NCBI RefSeq assembly: GCF_000719335.1
Contig: NZ_JOGB01000063.1
Location: 1 to 39,775 of the forward strand
Source: Streptomyces sp. NRRL S-87
Lineage (GTDB): Bacteria > Actinomycetota > Actinomycetes > Streptomycetales > Streptomycetaceae
Direction of reading: 5' to 3'
Length of the DNA: 39,775 bases
Both the position numbers and the translations under genes were made by a program. The notes beneath the pieces are model-generated. The model had not been told where the DNA came from. It saw only the letters and a list, made by a program, of their open reading frames with translations, and did not search any database. Positions 1 through 8,862 of the stretch are shown here, piece by piece (positions within the stretch are counted from its first letter, which is position 1; each line of letters starts with the position of its first letter).

Positions 1-1174
<1,174 letters not shown>

Positions 1175-1176
<2 letters not shown>

Positions 1177-1203
1177 GATGCCCCAAGGCCGCGCACCCGT
1201 CAA
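1175..1203 (-). promoter_or_regulatory. Candidate dnaK promoter
   Basis: On the minus strand TTGACG (plus 1198-1203) and CATCCT (plus 1175-1180) are separated by exactly 17 nt, a vegetative-type promoter spacing. The -10 overlaps the proximal HAIR element, so HspR bound there would block RNA polymerase. Promoter assignment is inference from spacing and position. Confidence 0.45.
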
Positions 1204-1207
1204 CAGA

Positions 1208-1228
1208 ACTGAGTCGTGGCGACTCAAC
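1208..1228 (-). promoter_or_regulatory. Second HAIR-like element upstream of dnaK
   Basis: ACTGAGT-N7-ACTCAAC on the plus strand: 5 of 7 and 6 of 7 arm positions match the HAIR consensus with the correct N7 spacing. It sits 31 bp beyond the first site and just upstream of the candidate -35, as in other Streptomyces dnaK promoters with several HspR sites. Confidence 0.7.
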
Positions 1229-1370
1229 TCTTACGCGGCCCTTACGCTCAGGTCGACCCGAGCCCCCTGGCGCGGCGGCCCCGGGAAGGGCCCCGGCGGG
1301 CAGCGCCCGAGCGGGGGATACCGCAGCGCGGCGGCGCGGGGCGGGAGCCGTTCGGAGGGAACGTGGGGGG

Positions 1371-2075
1371 ATGCCCACGTTCGTACGGCCGACGCTGCCC
1401 GCAGCCCTCACCCGCCCCCGGCCGGGCGCGGCGAAGCGGGCCGTCGACCTGGTCTCGAGCGCCGCGCTGCTCGCCCTGGGCGCGGTGCCGCTGCTGGTGC
1501 TCGCGGCCGCCGTCGCGGTGGCCGAGCGGGCCGCGCCGCTGGTGCGGGAGGAGGCCGCGGGGCTCGGCGGCCGCCCGTACGGCCGGTGGCTCTTCCGCTG
1601 CGGCCGCGCCACGTGGCTGCGCCGGGCCGGCCTGGAGGCGCTGCCGCAGCTGTGGAACGTGCTGCGCGGGGAGATGTCGCTGGTGGGGCCGCGGCCGCTG
1701 CCGCCCGGCGCGGACGCCCCGCGCGAGCGGGCCGGCGTACGCCCCGGCATGACCGGGCTCTGGCAAGTCGGCGCCCGCTCCGACCTGCCGTGGGAGGAGA
1801 TGGCCCTGCTGGACCTGCACTACGTCGAGCACCACTGGCTCGGCATGGACCTCGCCGTCCTCGCCCGCACCCCGCGCGCCGTATTGCGGGTGCGCAGGCC
1901 CGCGCCGGCCGGGGCTCCGGCCGCCGTACCGGCCACCGAGCCCGTTTCGGTACCCGGCGGCTCTGTACCGAAGGACCCCGGACCTGGAAGCATGGCTCCT
2001 GCACCGACAGCGGGGGCGAGCGCGGAGGCGCCACCTCCGCAGGGGTGCGCGGAGCGCCGGGCAAGGCCCGCCTGA
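1371..2075 (+). CDS. Degenerate bacterial sugar (phosphoglycosyl) transferase family protein
   Basis: 234 residues resembling the WcaJ/PglC phosphoglycosyl transferase fold, which moves a sugar phosphate to undecaprenyl phosphate at the membrane. Seen: KRAVDLVSSAALLALGAVP (about 22-40) as the membrane segment, LPQLWNVLRGEMSLVGPRP (91-109) and GMTGLWQVGARSDLPWEEM, both family hallmarks, then a Pro/Ala-rich tail of about 70 residues. Odd: the usual KFRSM stretch is missing, and the SLDELPQ catalytic Asp-Glu dyad reads GLEALPQ (E89, A90), so normal catalysis is doubtful. ATG at 1371 is preceded by GGAGGG and GGGGGG. Divergent from dnaK, with no other polysaccharide gene nearby. Confidence 0.75.
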   Translation: MPTFVRPTLPAALTRPRPGAAKRAVDLVSSAALLALGAVPLLVLAAAVAVAERAAPLVREEAAGLGGRPYGRWLFRCGRATWLRRAGLEALPQLWNVLRGEMSLVGPRPLPPGADAPRERAGVRPGMTGLWQVGARSDLPWEEMALLDLHYVEHHWLGMDLAVLARTPRAVLRVRRPAPAGAPAAVPATEPVSVPGGSVPKDPGPGSMAPAPTAGASAEAPPPQGCAERRARPA

Positions 2076-2123
2076 GCGACACAGATCACCGCTCGCACGG
2101 CTACAGTGCGGCGCGTGGAGTGG

Positions 2124-2162
2124 GTAACCTCAGCTTGACTGAATAAGTTACCGCTTAGTAAT
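2124..2162 (+). promoter_or_regulatory. Candidate promoter with inverted repeats upstream of the etfD-like gene
   Basis: TTGACT (2135-2140) and AGTAAT (2157-2162), 16 nt apart, could be -35 and -10. Two inverted repeats are superimposed: GTAAC (2124-2128) with GTTAC (2147-2151), and TTAC (2148-2151) with GTAA (2158-2161), the latter across the -10. This layout suits a TetR- or GntR-type repressor, but no regulator can be named from the sequence. Confidence 0.4.
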
Positions 2163-2185
2163 GGTGCCCGCCCGAGGAGCCCCCA

Positions 2186-4459
2186 ATGCAACTCGCCGCG
2201 ATCATTGTGTCGCTGGTCCTGACCGTGATCGGCGTCGCGCTCTTCGCGCGTGCGATCGCCGCGATCTACCGGTTCGTGAAGATCGGCCAGCCGGTCCCGG
2301 CGGGCTCCCGCACGGACCGCCCGAAGCAGCGGACGATCACGCTGGCCAGGGAGTTCCTCGTCCACACCCGGATGAACCGCTGGGGCATCGTCGGCTTCGC
2401 GCACTGGTTCGTGGCCGTCGGCTTCCTCACCCTGCCGCCCACCCTGGTCCAGGCGTACGGGCAGCTCTTCCAGGCGGACTGGGTGCTCCCCGTCGTCGGC
2501 GACTTCCTGCCGTTCGAGCTCTACACCGAGTTCATCGGCCTGATGACGGTGGTGGGCATCGCCGTCCTCATGGTCATCCGACTGCTGTCGCTGCCCTCCA
2601 AGGCCGGCCGCAAGTCGCGCTTCGCGGGCTCCAAGTCCTGGCAGGCGTACTTCGTCGAGTACGTCATCCTCACCATCGGCCTGGCGATCCTGACCCTGCG
2701 CGGACTCGAGGGCGCCATCCACCACGTGGACGGCTACGAGGCCTCGTACTTCGTGTCGTACCCGCTGGTCGCGGCCTTCGACGGGCTCTCGCTCGGCACC
2801 CTGCAGAACCTCATCTACTTCACCGCCATGGTGAAGATCAGCGTCTCGCTGATCTGGATGATCACGGTCTCGCTCAACACCAACATGGGTGTGGCCTGGC
2901 ACCGCTTCCTCGGCTTCCCGAACATCTGGTTCAAGCGCAACGCGGACGGCGGGACCGCCCTCGGCGCCCTGCAGCCGATGACCTCCGGCGGCAAGGAGAT
3001 CGACTTCGAGGACCCGGGCGAGGACGACGTCTTCGGCGTCTCCCAGGTCGAGCAGTTCTCCTGGAAGGGCATCCTCGACTTCTCCACCTGCACCGAGTGC
3101 GGCCGCTGCCAGTCGCAGTGCCCCGCCTGGAACACGGGCAAGCCCCTCTCGCCGAAGCTCATGATCATGTCGCTGCGCGACCACGCGCACGCCAAGGCCC
3201 CGTACCTGCTGGCCGGCGGCGGCAAGACCATGGAGGGCGAGGAGAAGGCCTCCGAGGAGCAGCTCAAGGACGTCCCGGCCGCCGCACTGGCCGAGGCCGA
3301 GCGCCCGCTGATCGGCACCGCCGAGGAGAACGGCGTCATCGACCCGGACGTGCTGTGGTCCTGCACCACCTGCGGTGCGTGCGTGGAGCAGTGCCCGGTC
3401 GACATCGAGCACATCGACCACATCGTCGACATGCGCCGCTACCAGGTGATGATCGAGTCCGCCTTCCCGAGCGAGGCCGGCACGATGCTCAAGAACCTGG
3501 AGAAGAAGGGCAACCCCTGGGGCCTGGCCAAGAAGCAGCGCGTCGAGTGGACCAAGGAGGTCGACTTCGAGGTCCCGATCGTCGGCAAGGACGTCGAGGA
3601 CCTGTCCGAGGTCGACTACCTCTACTGGGTCGGCTGCGCCGGCGCCCTGGAGGACCGCGCCAAGAAGACCACCAAGGCCTTCGCGGAGCTGCTGCACATG
3701 GCGGGCGTCAAGTTCGCGATCATGGGCGGCGAGGAGAAGTGCACCGGTGACTCGCCGCGCCGCCTCGGCAACGAGCCGCTGTTCCAGCAGCTGGGCCAGG
3801 AGAACGTGGCCATGCTGAACATGGCCTTCGGCGAGGACGACGAGGACGAGTCGACGAAGAAGCCGAAGTCGGCGAAGAAGATCGTCTCGACCTGCCCGCA
3901 CTGCTTCAACACCATCGCCAACGAGTACCCGCAGCTGGGCGGCGACTACGAGGTCATCCACCACACGCAGCTGCTGCAGCACCTCATCGACGAGGGCAAG
4001 CTGATCCCGATCACCCCGGTCGAGGGCCTGATCACCTACCACGACCCCTGCTACCTGGGCCGCCACAACAAGGTCTACACGCCGCCGCGCGAGATCATGG
4101 ACAAGGTCCCCGGCCTGCGCCAGCAGGAGATGCACCGCCACAAGGAGCGGGGCTTCTGCTGCGGCGCCGGTGGCGCGCGGATGTGGATGGAGGAGCGGAT
4201 CGGCAAGCGCATCAACAACGAGCGCGTCGACGAGGCCCTGTCCCTCAACCCGGACATCGTCTCCACCGCCTGCCCGTTCTGCCTCGTCATGCTGACCGAC
4301 TCGGTCAACGGCAAGAAGAACGACGGCCAGGCCAAGGAGTCCGTGCAGGTCGTCGACGTGGCCCAGCTGCTGCTGGAGTCCGTCAAGACGCCGCTGCCGC
4401 CGGCCGCGGAGGGCGACGGCGAGGGCGCCGAGGCGCCGGAGCCGGAGCCCGCGAAGTAG
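2186..4459 (+). CDS. etfD: Membrane (Fe-S) oxidoreductase, EtfD-like
   Basis: 757-residue membrane electron-transfer protein. The N-terminal ~240 residues contain about five hydrophobic segments like the NarI/HdrE membrane domain. Two [4Fe-4S] ferredoxin motifs follow: CTECGRCQSQCP (C302, C305, C308, C312) and CTTCGACVEQCP (C393, C396, C399, C403). The C-terminal half has two cysteine-rich CCG (HdrD-type) domains: CPHCFNTIANEYP, HDPCYLGRHN, GFCCGAGGARMW and CPFCLVMLTD. This is the architecture of M. tuberculosis EtfD (Rv0338c), which passes electrons from the ETF of fatty-acid beta-oxidation to the menaquinone pool. The same role is inferred here; no ETF genes are in the window. ATG at 2186 follows a GAGGAG site. 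An acidic/Pro tail ends the protein and a strong terminator follows. Confidence 0.88.
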   Translation: MQLAAIIVSLVLTVIGVALFARAIAAIYRFVKIGQPVPAGSRTDRPKQRTITLAREFLVHTRMNRWGIVGFAHWFVAVGFLTLPPTLVQAYGQLFQADWVLPVVGDFLPFELYTEFIGLMTVVGIAVLMVIRLLSLPSKAGRKSRFAGSKSWQAYFVEYVILTIGLAILTLRGLEGAIHHVDGYEASYFVSYPLVAAFDGLSLGTLQNLIYFTAMVKISVSLIWMITVSLNTNMGVAWHRFLGFPNIWFKRNADGGTALGALQPMTSGGKEIDFEDPGEDDVFGVSQVEQFSWKGILDFSTCTECGRCQSQCPAWNTGKPLSPKLMIMSLRDHAHAKAPYLLAGGGKTMEGEEKASEEQLKDVPAAALAEAERPLIGTAEENGVIDPDVLWSCTTCGACVEQCPVDIEHIDHIVDMRRYQVMIESAFPSEAGTMLKNLEKKGNPWGLAKKQRVEWTKEVDFEVPIVGKDVEDLSEVDYLYWVGCAGALEDRAKKTTKAFAELLHMAGVKFAIMGGEEKCTGDSPRRLGNEPLFQQLGQENVAMLNMAFGEDDEDESTKKPKSAKKIVSTCPHCFNTIANEYPQLGGDYEVIHHTQLLQHLIDEGKLIPITPVEGLITYHDPCYLGRHNKVYTPPREIMDKVPGLRQQEMHRHKERGFCCGAGGARMWMEERIGKRINNERVDEALSLNPDIVSTACPFCLVMLTDSVNGKKNDGQAKESVQVVDVAQLLLESVKTPLPPAAEGDGEGAEAPEPEPAK

Positions 4460-4497
4460 CCGCGGGAGTCCCGCGAGGTCCGGGATCCCCGTGAGGT

Positions 4498-4544
4498 GAC
4501 GGACGGCCGGTCCTGCCCCCTGTGGCAAGGACCGGCCGTCCGTC
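4498..4544 (+). terminator. Strong hairpin terminator after the etfD-like gene
   Basis: 17-bp perfect stem (4498-4514 with 4528-4544) and a 13-nt loop, 39 nt after the stop codon. There is no long T-run, as is usual in streptomycetes. Confidence 0.8.
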
Positions 4545-4663
4545 GTTCGTGGGGCCGACGCCACCCCTCGGACACCCCCGAAAGACCCCCTAGGGGATGT
4601 CACAGCTCAGCCGCAAAGCCCCCCTGTTCCGGGGGCCCGGCCACCGACCCCCGCCCGACCAGG

Positions 4664-4669
4664 TACGTT
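4664..4669 (+). promoter_or_regulatory. Candidate -10 for a leaderless transcript (Yip1 gene)
   Basis: TACGTT lies 7 nt before the GTG at 4677 and no Shine-Dalgarno sequence is present. That is the spacing expected if transcription starts at the start codon itself. Confidence 0.4.
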
Positions 4670-4676
4670 CGACCCC

Positions 4677-5657
4677 GTGGCTGGATTCAGGATCGGACGC
4701 GGCCGGGACAACCGCACCCCCCAACAACCCCCGCGGCAGCAGCAGTCGTACGGGCAGCAGGCACCGCCCCCGTACGGCGGGGGGCAGCCCTACCCCGGGC
4801 AGGCCCCGCAGCAGCCGTACCCCGGGCCGGGCCCGGCCGGCCGGGCGTACCCCCCGCAGGCCCCGCAGCAGCAATGGCCCCAGCAGGGCGGTCAGGGCGG
4901 CGGTCACGGCGAGCCCGAGTACTTCGACCCGTACGCGCAGGACGGCCGCCACGACGGCGGCTACGACCCGCGCGGCGGCGCCCCGTACCCGCAGGGCCCG
5001 GGCGGCGACCCGTACGACAACCACCCCGGCCACACGCAGGTGTTCGCGGTCGGCGAGGACCCGTACGGCGACGGCACCGCCTACCGCGCGGGCCACGCCC
5101 CCGCGGGTCCGGTAGGCCCCCGCCTGCCGTGGAAGCAGCTGCTGGGCGGCATCGTCCTGCGCCCCGGCTCGACCTTCCTGCAGATGCGGGACTACGCCGT
5201 GTGGGGCCCGGCCCTGGTCGTGACCTTCGTGTACGGGCTGCTCGCGGTCTTCGGCCTCGACGACACCCGCGAGGACACGATCAAGGCGACCCTCGCGCAG
5301 GCGGTGCCGATCGTGCTGTCCGCCGGTGTGGCGTTCGTCGTCCTCGGACTGATCCTGGGCGCGGTCACGCACACGCTGGCCCGCCAGCTGGGCGGCGACG
5401 GCTCCTGGCAGCCCACCGTGGGCCTGTCGATGCTGGTCATGTCGATCACCGACGCCCCGCGGCTGCTCTTCGCGGTCTTCCTGGGCGGCGACAACGGCCT
5501 CGTCCAGGTCCTGGGCTGGGCCACCTGGGTGGCGGCCGGCGCGCTGTTCACGTCGCTGATCAGCAAGGCCCACGACCTGCCGTGGCCCAAGGCCCTGGGC
5601 GCGTCGTCGATCCAGCTGGTGGCCCTGCTGTCGATCATCAAGCTCGGCACGCTGTAG
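4677..5657 (+). CDS. Yip1-domain integral membrane protein
   Basis: 326 residues. Residues 1 to about 145 are low-complexity and rich in Pro, Gln, Gly and Tyr, probably a disordered cytoplasmic region. From about 150 a Yip1-type domain begins with LPWKQLLGGIVLRPGSTFLQMRDYAVWGPALV, followed by roughly five hydrophobic helices to the C-terminus. Function of bacterial Yip1 proteins is not established. GTG at 4677 is the only sensible start, has no ribosome-binding site, and sits 7 nt after TACGTT, so the mRNA may be leaderless. Ends at a bidirectional terminator shared with the converging phosphoribosyltransferase gene. Confidence 0.85.
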   Translation: MAGFRIGRGRDNRTPQQPPRQQQSYGQQAPPPYGGGQPYPGQAPQQPYPGPGPAGRAYPPQAPQQQWPQQGGQGGGHGEPEYFDPYAQDGRHDGGYDPRGGAPYPQGPGGDPYDNHPGHTQVFAVGEDPYGDGTAYRAGHAPAGPVGPRLPWKQLLGGIVLRPGSTFLQMRDYAVWGPALVVTFVYGLLAVFGLDDTREDTIKATLAQAVPIVLSAGVAFVVLGLILGAVTHTLARQLGGDGSWQPTVGLSMLVMSITDAPRLLFAVFLGGDNGLVQVLGWATWVAAGALFTSLISKAHDLPWPKALGASSIQLVALLSIIKLGTL

Positions 5658-5694
5658 GAGCGCGCACACCGCACCGGGCGCCCGCCCGGGTACG

Positions 5695-5735
5695 CGAGAG
5701 GGGCCCGCCGGACCGGATCCGGCGGGCCCCTCTCG
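5695..5735. terminator. Bidirectional terminator between converging genes
   Basis: 18-bp perfect stem (5695-5712 with 5718-5735) closed by a 5-nt loop, between the stops of the Yip1 gene (+) and the phosphoribosyltransferase gene (-). Symmetry lets it serve both directions. Confidence 0.85.
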
Positions 5736-5756
5736 TACATCGGGGTGACGGGGGCG

Positions 5757-6254
5757 TCACGCGTCGAGGATCTGGCCCTCCCGCGCGACGACCGGCGGCT
5801 CGACGCTCCAGGGGAACTCGATCCAGTCGTCCGTACGCTTCCAGACGTACTCGCACTTCACGAGGGAGTGGGACTTCTCGTAGATGACCGCGGAGCGGAC
5901 CTCGGCCACGTTGCCGACGCAGAAGTCGTGCACCAGCTTGAGCGTCTTGCCGGTGTCGGCGACGTCGTCGGCGATCAGGACCTTCTTGTCGGAGAAGTCG
6001 ATCGCGTCGGGCACCGGGGCCAGCATGACCGGCATCTCCAGCGTCGTGCCCACACCGGTGTAGAACTCGACGTTCACCAGGTGGATGTTCTTGCAGTCCA
6101 GCGCGTATGCCAGGCCGCCGGCGACGAACACGCCACCGCGGGCGATGCTCAGGATGATGTCCGGCTCGTAGCCGTCCTCGGCGATGGTGGTGGCGAGCTC
6201 GCGCACGGCCCGGCCGAAGCCGTCGTACGTGAGGGATTCGCGTACTGCACTCAT
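5757..6254 (-). CDS. Type I phosphoribosyltransferase (purine salvage type)
   Basis: 165 residues. Carries the PRPP-binding signature VLIADDVADTGKTL (about 95-108) of type I phosphoribosyltransferases and an N-terminal LSIARGGVFVAGGLAY loop like that of hypoxanthine/xanthine-guanine enzymes. It probably attaches a purine base to PRPP; the exact base cannot be read from the sequence. The ATG at 6254 has AGGAAGTG about 9 nt upstream; that site lies within the end of dcd. Only 8 nt separate it from the dcd stop, so the two form an operon of nucleotide metabolism. Confidence 0.88.
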   Translation of the reverse strand: MSAVRESLTYDGFGRAVRELATTIAEDGYEPDIILSIARGGVFVAGGLAYALDCKNIHLVNVEFYTGVGTTLEMPVMLAPVPDAIDFSDKKVLIADDVADTGKTLKLVHDFCVGNVAEVRSAVIYEKSHSLVKCEYVWKRTDDWIEFPWSVEPPVVAREGQILDA

Positions 6255-6262
6255 ACCGGTCT

Positions 6263-6844
6263 TCACTTCCTGACTTCGGTGCGGTGGAAGTTCACGAAGG
6301 ACCGCGAGGCCGTCGGGCCGCGCTGGCCCTGGTACCGCGATCCGTACCGCTCGCTTCCGTACGGGAACTCCGCGGGCGAGCTGAGCCGGAACATGCACAG
6401 CTGCCCGATCTTCATTCCCGGCCAGAGCTTGATCGGAAGCGTGGCGAGGTTCGACAGCTCCAGGGTCACGTGCCCCGAGAAACCGGGGTCGATGAACCCG
6501 GCCGTGGAGTGCGTGACCAGCCCCAGCCTGCCGAGGCTGGACTTCCCCTCCAGTCTGGACGCGATGTCGTCGGGCAGCGAGATGACCTCGTACGTCGAGG
6601 CGAGGACGAACTCGCCCGGGTGCAGGATGAAGGCCTCGTCCCCCTCGGGCTCGACCAGCCGCGTGAGGTCGCTCTGCTCCTCGGCGGGGTCGATGTGGGG
6701 GTAGCGGTGGTTCTCGAACACCCGGAAGAAGCGGTCGAGACGTACGTCGATGCTGGAGGGCTGGATCATCGACTCGTCGAACGGGTCGATGCGCACCCGC
6801 CCGCTGTCGATCTCGGCCCGGATGTCCTTGTCTGAGAGAAGCAC
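6263..6844 (-). CDS. dcd: dCTP deaminase, probably bifunctional (dUMP-forming)
   Basis: 193 residues, the usual length for trimeric dCTP deaminases of the dUTPase fold. Motifs in order: [60 protein letters not shown] (catalytic Glu), and a C-terminal YQGQRGPT lid. The HSTAG stretch and the tail match the M. tuberculosis DCD-DUT type, which makes dUMP directly from dCTP, rather than the E. coli type (HVTAH). Start is GTG at 6844; TATCCT lies 6 nt upstream and no Shine-Dalgarno is visible, so the transcript may be leaderless. First gene of an operon with the phosphoribosyltransferase. Confidence 0.95.
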   Translation of the reverse strand: MLLSDKDIRAEIDSGRVRIDPFDESMIQPSSIDVRLDRFFRVFENHRYPHIDPAEEQSDLTRLVEPEGDEAFILHPGEFVLASTYEVISLPDDIASRLEGKSSLGRLGLVTHSTAGFIDPGFSGHVTLELSNLATLPIKLWPGMKIGQLCMFRLSSPAEFPYGSERYGSRYQGQRGPTASRSFVNFHRTEVRK

Positions 6845-6850
6845 GTCCCG

Positions 6851-6856
6851 AGGATA
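6851..6856 (-). promoter_or_regulatory. Candidate -10 of a leaderless dcd transcript
   Basis: TATCCT on the minus strand, 6 nt upstream of the GTG start of dcd. No clear -35 is seen. Confidence 0.4.
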
Positions 6857-6936
6857 CGCAAGGCGCGCGGCACCGCCCCAATCAGGACAGCCCGCGCGCC
6901 CGTGGCGTACCCCCCGGGGGGCATCCCTGGGGGCGC

Positions 6937-7101
6937 CTAGCGCTCGACGCGCACCGCGTGCCGCAGGCGCGCGCAGCGCGGGCAGCGGATGAGCCGGGCG
7001 GGGCCGATCCGGCCGGGCCCGAGCTGCTGCAGCGGGAACGAAACGGTGTTGAACACGTGCCCTCCGGCACAACGCACGACGGTGTGCTCCATAGCGCCCA
7101 T
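6937..7101 (-). CDS. Small zinc-ribbon-like protein of unknown function
   Basis: 54-residue ORF beginning [20 protein letters not shown] and ending in a basic tail with [18 protein letters not shown] Cys at 11, His at 15 and the CPRC knuckle could bind one zinc, typical of small actinobacterial zinc-ribbon proteins. ATG at 7101 is preceded by an AGGGA site. It lies on the same strand and 92 nt upstream of dcd. Function is not recognisable. ATG at 7092 is an alternative start. Confidence 0.65.
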   Translation of the reverse strand: MGAMEHTVVRCAGGHVFNTVSFPLQQLGPGRIGPARLIRCPRCARLRHAVRVER

Positions 7102-7323
7102 GGAGTCCCTTTCCCAACGAGCTGACTGCGACGAATCGCCACATTAAGGGATGTTCCCGACCCGCTCCAGGCGGCACTCCGCCACGCCACGGTACGCCTC
7201 AACTCCCGCCCCCCGCACGCGTTTCGTGGCCGAAAACAACACAAGCCCCCACGGGTTTCACCACGGGGGGCCGGACATGGGGTACAGTGTGCAACGCTGC
7301 AACATCACCAAGTGGTGTGCTTC

Positions 7324-7394
7324 GCGGGTGTAGTTTAATGGTAGAACATGAGCTTCCCAAGCTCAGAGCGCGGGTTCGATTCCCGTCACCCGCT
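7324..7394 (+). tRNA. tRNA-Gly (anticodon CCC)
   Basis: 71-nt cloverleaf: acceptor GCGGGTG (7324-7330) pairs with CACCCGC (7387-7393); discriminator T. Anticodon stem TGAGC/GCTCA encloses loop TTCCCAA, so the anticodon is CCC, reading GGG. The T-loop GGTTCGATTCC is canonical. The CCA end is not encoded. Confidence 0.97.
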
Positions 7395-7399
7395 CTTGA

Positions 7400-7432
7400 A
7401 CGAAGGCCCTGGTCAGAGACCAGGGCCTTCGT
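7400..7432. terminator. Terminator after tRNA-Gly, also facing the LysR gene end
   Basis: 15-bp perfect stem (7400-7414 with 7418-7432) and a 3-nt loop, 6 nt after the tRNA. It lies between the tRNA (+) and the 3' end of the LysR gene (-), so it can act on both. Confidence 0.8.
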
Positions 7433-7433
7433 C

Positions 7434-7450
7434 GTTGTCTAGACCTCTCA
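7434..7450. repeat. Direct repeat copy A, 3' flank of tRNA-Gly
   Basis: GTTGTCTAGACCTCTCA. Sixteen of 17 bases recur at 10483-10499. Copy A overlaps the stop codon of the LysR gene. It could mark one end of an inserted segment; see the finding. Confidence 0.5.
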
Positions 7451-8410
7451 GGGCTCACGTACCGTACGCGTGCCACAAGTGCCCTCATCGTGCGCCAGCT
7501 TGGGTCTGAGGGTTGTGCGCAGCAGGTCCAGGAAGACCGTGCCTGCGGGGCTGGAGGGGCCGTCCGTCCGCCAGGCCAGAGCGACCCGGCCGCGCAGCGG
7601 CGGGTCGATGATCTCCAACGTCCGCAGCCCGAAGGCCGACGCCGCACCGGCAGGGAGGGCCGGAACCACCGCGACGCCGAGACCGCGGGCAGCGAGCTGT
7701 GCAAGGAACGACGGAGCGGCTGCCTCGAAGGCGATGCGGGGCCGGAACCCGGCCTGCGCGCATGCACGGTCCAGCACTCCACGGATCCCTGTGCCACGCG
7801 GCAGGCTGATCAGCGGGCGATCACGCAGCTCGGCCAGCGGAATGTTCGCGCGGTCCGGGGGCGTAAGGGCGGGGTCGTCCGGGGCGACGGCTGCGACCAG
7901 GGCTTCGTCGACCAGGACCTGGACGGAGATGCCCGGTGGGGGTTCCTCGTCCGCGAGTCCGATCACGGCGATGTCGAGCTCCCCGCGATTCAGTGCGGTG
8001 AGCATCCGCTCCGAGGTGTCCTCGGTCAGGGCGATCTCCACCCCAGGGTGGTCCTCGTGGAAGCCGGCCAGGACAGCGGCCAGGTCGAACTCGTGGGCTG
8101 CCGCGGCCGCGCCCGACACGAGGCCGAGGGTGACGTGTCCGCGCAGCAGTCCGGTGAACTCGTTCGCGGTCTGCCGTACCGCTTCGACGGCGGTGAGCGC
8201 GGCGCGCGCGTACGGCAGTACGGCCTCGCCCACCTCCGTCAGGGTCACCGATCGGCCGGAGCGGTCGAGCAGCGGGTGCCCGAGTTCCTTTTCGAGCTGG
8301 CGGACTTGGGCGCTGACCCCCGGCTGCGCCAGGTGCAGACGGGCGGCGGCGCGGGTGAAGTTGGCTTCCTCCGCGACCGTGACGAAGTACCGCAGCTGCC
8401 GAATATCCAT
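7448..8410 (-). CDS. LysR-family transcriptional regulator
   Basis: 320 residues. N-terminal winged helix-turn-helix: MDIRQLRYFVTVAEEANFTR, then AQPGVSAQVRQLEKELGHPL and a TLTEVGEAVLPYA linker helix. From about 90 the LysR substrate-binding domain follows, with GLVSGAAAAAHEFDLAAVL and ALTEDTSERMLTALNRGELDIAVIG. Probably binds a small effector and controls the divergent gene pair starting at 8482, from which it is separated by 71 bp holding a TTGC-N7-GCAA repeat. Its stop codon lies within the repeat shared with position 10483. Confidence 0.93.
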   Translation of the reverse strand: MDIRQLRYFVTVAEEANFTRAAARLHLAQPGVSAQVRQLEKELGHPLLDRSGRSVTLTEVGEAVLPYARAALTAVEAVRQTANEFTGLLRGHVTLGLVSGAAAAAHEFDLAAVLAGFHEDHPGVEIALTEDTSERMLTALNRGELDIAVIGLADEEPPPGISVQVLVDEALVAAVAPDDPALTPPDRANIPLAELRDRPLISLPRGTGIRGVLDRACAQAGFRPRIAFEAAAPSFLAQLAARGLGVAVVPALPAGAASAFGLRTLEIIDPPLRGRVALAWRTDGPSSPAGTVFLDLLRTTLRPKLAHDEGTCGTRTVREP

Positions 8411-8425
8411 AACTGATCATTCTAG

Positions 8426-8440
8426 TTGCGAGACATGCAA
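8426..8440. promoter_or_regulatory. Candidate LysR binding site
   Basis: TTGC-N7-GCAA inverted repeat in the divergent intergenic region, containing the T-N11-A signature (T8427, A8439) of LysR operators. 15 nt from the LysR start and 41 nt from the divergent start. Confidence 0.5.
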
Positions 8441-8481
8441 ACTCTTGGACTTATGGTGGGCCTGCCGAGAGCCTTGAGGCC

Positions 8482-8862
8482 ATGGGGAACACGACGCACC
8501 GGAGACCAGCCGCGGACACCACAGCCGCGATCGCAGCCGAAATCGGCGGGATCGCGCCAGCCCTGGGCCACGACGTGGTCCACGGTCTGGACATCACGGT
8601 CGCCCTGGGCCTCGGCCGCCGGGTTCCCGAGGACCGCGTGCGCATCCTCCTGGGGAGCGTCGACGCCAGGACCCTCAAGTCCTTCGGAGCCGACCTGGGC
8701 GGCATCGAACTCCGCGCCGACGACCTCGACCGGTCCTTCGGCACCGGAACGCCGCTGTCCGGCGCAGCGCAGGATCTCCTCCTGCTCGCATACGGCCGAC
8801 GGCTCCCCCCAGGACACCTCCGCGGCGAACCGGCGGACCGCTTCGTCGACGGGCGGGCGTGA
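8482..8862 (+). CDS. Orphan C-terminal half of a maleylpyruvate isomerase (MDMPI)-family protein
   Basis: 126 residues. The stretch HDVVHGLDITVALGLGRRVP and the later SGAAQDLLLLAYGRRLPPGH resemble the second half of mycothiol-dependent maleylpyruvate isomerase-family proteins (TIGR03083 type). The N-terminal DinB-like helical domain with its first metal-binding His is absent, and only 71 bp separate the start from the LysR gene. It may be a remnant or a shortened family member. GAGG lies 7 nt before the ATG. Its TGA overlaps the GTG of the DUF1772 gene (GTGA), so they are probably translationally coupled and controlled together by the divergent LysR. Confidence 0.6.
   Translation: MGNTTHRRPAADTTAAIAAEIGGIAPALGHDVVHGLDITVALGLGRRVPEDRVRILLGSVDARTLKSFGADLGGIELRADDLDRSFGTGTPLSGAAQDLLLLAYGRRLPPGHLRGEPADRFVDGRA

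Noticed and set aside
1820..4603. Very long open frame on the minus strand opposite the etfD-like gene
   Set aside because: A shadow of the real gene: high GC leaves few stops. The translation is low-complexity and lacks any domain, while the plus strand has clear Fe-S motifs.
7433..7448. DasR-like site (GTCTAGAC core) after tRNA-Gly
   Set aside because: Twelve of 16 bases match the DasR consensus, but it sits at the 3' end of the LysR gene, not at a promoter. The shared repeat at 10483 breaks the core.
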